Source of the DNA: CAWUIO01 sp963922455
GTDB lineage: Bacteria; Bacteroidota; Bacteroidia; Cytophagales; Microscillaceae
NCBI GenBank assembly: GCA_963922455.1
Contig: CAWUIO010000033.1
Location: 1-56,010 of the forward strand
Length of the DNA: 56,010 nt
Direction: 5' to 3'
The notes beneath the pieces are model-generated. The model worked only from the letters and a program-made list of their open reading frames with translations. It searched no databases and was not told where the DNA came from. Shown here piece by piece: positions 53,453 to 56,010 of this stretch (the stretch's first letter is position 1; each line of letters begins with the position of its first letter). The position numbers and the translations under genes were made by a program.

Positions 53453-54857
53453 ACAATGATTTTTTCTTAATGGCCGTGGCCACTGTATCGGGAACCATGT
53501 GTTCCCATCCCTCTTCCGATTCTTTAATCATCTTCAACACGATGTCGGAGAAGATATGCAAGTGGTCGGGGTTAAAGTTAACTACATCTTCAATCTTATT
53601 GTTCACCATCAGGTACTCAAAGAGATCGATAAGGTTGGGGGGAAGCTCAAAGTTTTGACAATTGTAATATTCCCCCAGTTTTTCTTTATGCTTGGCCGGG
53701 TAGACATACATTTTTACGTTGCGACTAAAGAGCGTACTAAAGGACTCCAAGATCCCGCCTTTGAGGCCTTCGTAGTATTTTTCGTCAAAGATCAGCTCTA
53801 GGGCATAGACTCCTAAGACAATCCCGATCTTTTCTTTGGTAAACTGGCTAAAATAGGAAACCAGGCGGTAATACTCCTGGTAATTGGAAATCATCACGGT
53901 ACAGCCCAGGGAACTCAGAATGTCCACCCGGTCTAAAAAGTCTTGGTAATCGATTTTTTGCTGGCCCAAGCGCAGGTCATTGAGCGTAAGCTCGGCCAGT
54001 ATTTCAATTTTGTCCTTGCGCACATCTGCTTCGCGGATAAACTGCTCATAGCCCCGGCGCAACATGTCCAAATTGACCAAGGTCAGAGGGCGGAAACGCC
54101 CGCGTAAGGCCAATACATTTTTTTTATACAGCAAGTCAGAGGGCTGGATCACCTCCCCTTCCGGACTGAAAATGGCGGCGTGGGTGAGGCCATTATCCAC
54201 GAGTTTTACGCTCAAAATGCGGTTATCAATGTGCTCAAAGTCCGGACCGGATACCCGGAGCATATCTACCTCAATTTGTTCTGTGTTCAAATTATCAATG
54301 AGGGATATAAGGATTTTATCCGGATTGTCGTGGTAGTTATAAGCGGCATAAATGAGGTTGACCCCAATAATCCCAAGAGCGTGTTGTTGGGCCAGGGCAT
54401 CCCGGTCGTGCATATTGACGTGGATCACAATATCATTGGGATGGGTCTGGGTTTTCAACTGAAAGCGGACCCCAATCCAGCCGTGGCCTTGGTTGGTTTT
54501 TTTAAAATTGATGGTAGTCACCGTATTGGCAAAGGCAAAAAAGCGGCGGTCAAAGCCCATTTTGATCCCCAATCGCTGCTCTAGTAAGCGATATTCTTTA
54601 TCTAGCATCTTTAAGAGGCGGGACTCACACACGTAGCGCCCGCTTTCTTCGGCTCCGTAGATGGCATTGCTAAAAGTCATATCATAGGCCGACATCGTTT
54701 TAGCAATGGTATTGGAAGCCCCCCCGGCTTTAAAAAAGAAGGCAGCCACTTCTTGGCCGGCCCCGATTTCGGCAAAAGAACCATAGCAGTCATCATCGAG
54801 GTTTAGACGGCGGGCTTTTTCCCGGGTACTGAGGGCTTGGTGCTCGGTGCTTATCAT
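53355..54857 (-). CDS. Conserved 500-aa protein of uncertain function
   Basis: Residues 18-75 form a conserved block I recognise from proteins of Bacteroidota and some cyanobacteria, LNLDDDCYGSFAEIGAGQEV and AAFFFKAGGASNTIAKTMSA, followed by YDMTFSNAIYGAEESGRYVC. The rest is mixed alpha/beta without clear catalytic motifs; QTHPNDIVIHVNMHDRDALA and GIIGVNLIYAAYNYHDNP stand out. No signal peptide or membrane span. Database names for this family are inconsistent as far as I recall, so I do not assign an activity. It overlaps cobT by up to 98 bp, and they are probably co-transcribed. Confidence 0.75.
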   Translation of the reverse strand: MISTEHQALSTREKARRLNLDDDCYGSFAEIGAGQEVAAFFFKAGGASNTIAKTMSAYDMTFSNAIYGAEESGRYVCESRLLKMLDKEYRLLEQRLGIKMGFDRRFFAFANTVTTINFKKTNQGHGWIGVRFQLKTQTHPNDIVIHVNMHDRDALAQQHALGIIGVNLIYAAYNYHDNPDKILISLIDNLNTEQIEVDMLRVSGPDFEHIDNRILSVKLVDNGLTHAAIFSPEGEVIQPSDLLYKKNVLALRGRFRPLTLVNLDMLRRGYEQFIREADVRKDKIEILAELTLNDLRLGQQKIDYQDFLDRVDILSSLGCTVMISNYQEYYRLVSYFSQFTKEKIGIVLGVYALELIFDEKYYEGLKGGILESFSTLFSRNVKMYVYPAKHKEKLGEYYNCQNFELPPNLIDLFEYLMVNNKIEDVVNFNPDHLHIFSDIVLKMIKESEEGWEHMVPDTVATAIKKKSLFGYQAKEEEIESTSIPPLSIVQNSWTGDTENN

Positions 54858-55020
54858 GAGATTGAGGGATTCGTTTTGGGTGATACAAGCAGTAAAAAAT
54901 TAAGTACCCCAGTCATAACAGGGCCTTAGCTCAAATTTAGTAAATTTTTTCCCCAGGCCGAAACCCTTTTAGGAGCAATTCTAATTTTTCGTACATACGT
55001 ATATTCTCGCTATTTTCCCC

Positions 55021-55028
55021 TATTTTTG
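55021..55028 (+). promoter_or_regulatory. Possible -7 box (TATTTTTG) of the hslV gene
   Basis: An exact TAnnTTTG match, 27 bp before the hslV ATG. No good -33 TTG at the right distance is visible, so confidence is low. Confidence 0.3.
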
Positions 55029-55055
55029 GTCTTAAACACTAAAATTCAGCAACAT

Positions 55056-55595
55056 ATGCAAGCCCTACACGCTACCACGGTACTCGCTGTGGTTCATAAT
55101 GGAAAAGTGGCCATCGGCGCCGACGGACAGGCCACCATGGGAAATACCGTGGCCAAAAGCCACGTCAAAAAAATTCGTAAACTCTCCGAAGGCAAGGTCT
55201 TGACCGGTTTTGCCGGCTCTACGGCGGATGCCTTTACCCTCCTCGAGAAACTGGAAGAAAAACTCAATGCCTACGGGCAAAATATGAAACGGGCCGCCAT
55301 CGAGCTGGCCAAGGAGTGGCGCACCGACCGTTTCTTACGCCGCTTGGAAGCCATGATGATCACCGCCAATAAGGAAGAAATCCTCATTATTTCGGGTACG
55401 GGCGATGTTTTGGAGCCCGATATGGGGATTGCCGCGATTGGTTCGGGAGGGGTCTACGCGCAGTCGGCCGCCCTGGCTTTGAAGAAGCACGCCACGCAAT
55501 TGAGCGCCCGCGAAATGGTAGAAGAAGCCCTGCACATTGCCGCCGATGTCTGCATCTACACCAATCACAACTTGATTGTAGAAGAAATTAACTAA
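55056..55595 (+). CDS. hslV: ATP-dependent protease peptidase subunit HslV (ClpQ)
   Basis: 179 residues from the ATG at 55056 (a TTG at 55026 extends the frame without support). A short propeptide MQALHA precedes the catalytic N-terminal Thr in TTVLAVVHNGKVAIGADGQ. Other family marks: KKIRKLSEGKVLTGFAGSTA, RLEAMMITANKEEILIISGT, GIAAIGSGGVYAQSAALAL and the CIYTNHNLIVEEI end. It forms the double-ring peptidase of HslUV. An hslU gene is not in the window. Structured element copy 9 begins 5 bp after the stop. Confidence 0.96.
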   Translation: MQALHATTVLAVVHNGKVAIGADGQATMGNTVAKSHVKKIRKLSEGKVLTGFAGSTADAFTLLEKLEEKLNAYGQNMKRAAIELAKEWRTDRFLRRLEAMMITANKEEILIISGTGDVLEPDMGIAAIGSGGVYAQSAALALKKHATQLSAREMVEEALHIAADVCIYTNHNLIVEEIN

Positions 55596-55600
55596 GATTG

Positions 55601-55734
55601 GGGGCTGCCCCCGGCCAAAGAACATTGCGTGCCTAGCCCAGACGTTCCTGCCCAGGCCGGGGTCGGGCTTTCGCGACTCGCCACCCCCCGCACATACCAG
55701 CGGCGGGCTCAGACAGACGCTCTATCCCTCAGCC
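55601..55734 (+). repeat. Structured intergenic element, copy 9 (plus orientation, G/C subfamily)
   Basis: It starts GGGGCTGCCCCCGGCC and ends CCCTCAGCC. Closing stem: GGCTG with CAGCC. Second stem: CCCCGGCC (55609-55616) with GGCCGGGG (55655-55662) around a 38-base loop. Third stem: CTCGCC with GGCGGG, as in copy 1. It directly follows hslV. Confidence 0.85.
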
Positions 55735-55740
55735 GAATAA

Positions 55741-55771
55741 AGAAGAGAGAGGAGAGAAGAGAGAGGAGAGA
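55741..55771 (+). repeat. GA-rich tract next to the right end of copy 9
   Basis: AAGAGAGAGGAGAGAAGAGA followed by more GA-rich sequence. It starts 7 bases after the AGCC end of copy 9; comparable tracts lie at the same end of copies 1, 2 and 8. Confidence 0.8.
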
Positions 55772-56010
55772 TTGGAAAGGGAACCGGGACATGGGAACCG
55801 GGAGACGGGACTTTTTACGTTTTCCCTCCTGGCAAAAGCATAAGCGCAGCGGGGCTTGTGCCTTGTCTTAGCGACAGTGTCCCCGTTGTCTGCCCTAGGC
55901 AAGGGAGTTTGGGGGATAGCCTCTATCTTTTTAATTATTTACTTGGGTTTACTGGCCCTGGTCTTAGCGTCTCGCTAAGACCCCCTCGAGTAAATTGTAA
56001 ATGCTTTTAA
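55772..56010. other. Gene-free right edge of the window
   Basis: No credible coding sequence. It includes a perfect 10-bp hairpin, GGTCTTAGCG (55960-55969) with CGCTAAGACC (55973-55982), within a region resembling 50960-50999, and a further GTCTTAGCG at about 55866-55874. Confidence 0.55.
55951..55982. repeat. Short hairpin repeat (GGTCTTA-type), copy b
   Basis: ACTGGCCCTGGTCTTAGCG, a 3-base TCT loop, then CGCTAAGACC: a 10-bp perfect stem. It shares about 18 of 20 bases of its left half with 50969-50988. No T-run follows, so a terminator is less likely than a repeat. Confidence 0.5.

Noticed and set aside
5601..55734. Integron attC-like cassette sites
   Set aside because: The elements also have paired ends and a variable arm, but orientation is mixed, genes between them are normal operons rather than single-gene cassettes, and no integrase or attC core sequence is seen.
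5601..55734. CRISPR array
   Set aside because: Copies are thousands of bases apart, on both strands, and no cas gene is present.
55629..55871. 80-codon frame over copy 9 and the GA tract
   Set aside because: Repeat and low-complexity DNA only.

Overview
The window looks like a chromosome segment of a gliding, filamentous-type member of the Bacteroidota. The evidence is type IX secretion (T9SS) hallmarks (type A and type B C-terminal sorting domains, a PorP/SprF protein, an OmpA/PD40 protein), many signal-peptide proteins and lipoproteins, and a few TAnnTTTG-type -7 boxes. The protein set fits the Saprospiria best, but no rRNA is present, so the assignment is inference. I saw no tRNA, rRNA, CRISPR array or transposase.

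Layout. 1-3236 is a secreted multidomain surface protein, cut by the left edge inside an Asp-Glu-coding hexanucleotide repeat. 3384-8958 holds a TonB-dependent receptor, a tiny membrane protein, a lipoprotein, an MlaF-like ATPase coupled to an alpha/beta hydrolase, and a Spy/CpxP-like protein. 9072-24859 is a contractile injection system of the extracellular (eCIS/Afp/PVC) type. Its plus-strand operon runs: unknown 354-aa protein, sheath, two tube proteins, DUF5908-like protein, LysM baseplate protein, gp27/gp5-type spike, PAAR tip, gp25-like protein, a large baseplate protein and a fibre-like protein. A second large baseplate protein and a 64-aa protein are transcribed divergently. No recognisable tape measure, AAA+ ATPase or tail terminator is in the window. 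25137-40876 is mostly housekeeping (Lrp regulator, recR, clpS, sodium:solute symporter, trmN6, O-methyltransferase, M16 peptidase), plus an alkyltransferase-like / P-loop NTPase / TPR operon that I cannot assign. 40903-47805 is the classical T9SS trio: large type B surface protein, PorP/SprF and OmpA. 47976-55595 has three FAD oxidoreductases, cobT, a conserved 500-aa protein and hslV.

The most novel signal lies between the genes. Eight copies of a 127-134 bp element, plus one rearranged relative, are scattered over both strands, about one per 6-7 kb. Every full copy starts GGGGCT(T/G) and ends (A/C)AGCC, and the variable base at one end always complements the other end (T with A in four copies, G with C in four). 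A second stem with changing but always complementary sequence encloses a hypervariable loop, and a third short stem follows. Several copies start within 0-20 bp of a stop codon, one overlaps and encodes the C-terminus of a protein, and four carry a GA-rich tract next to the same end. I read this as a dispersed structured DNA/RNA element family rather than a set of genes.
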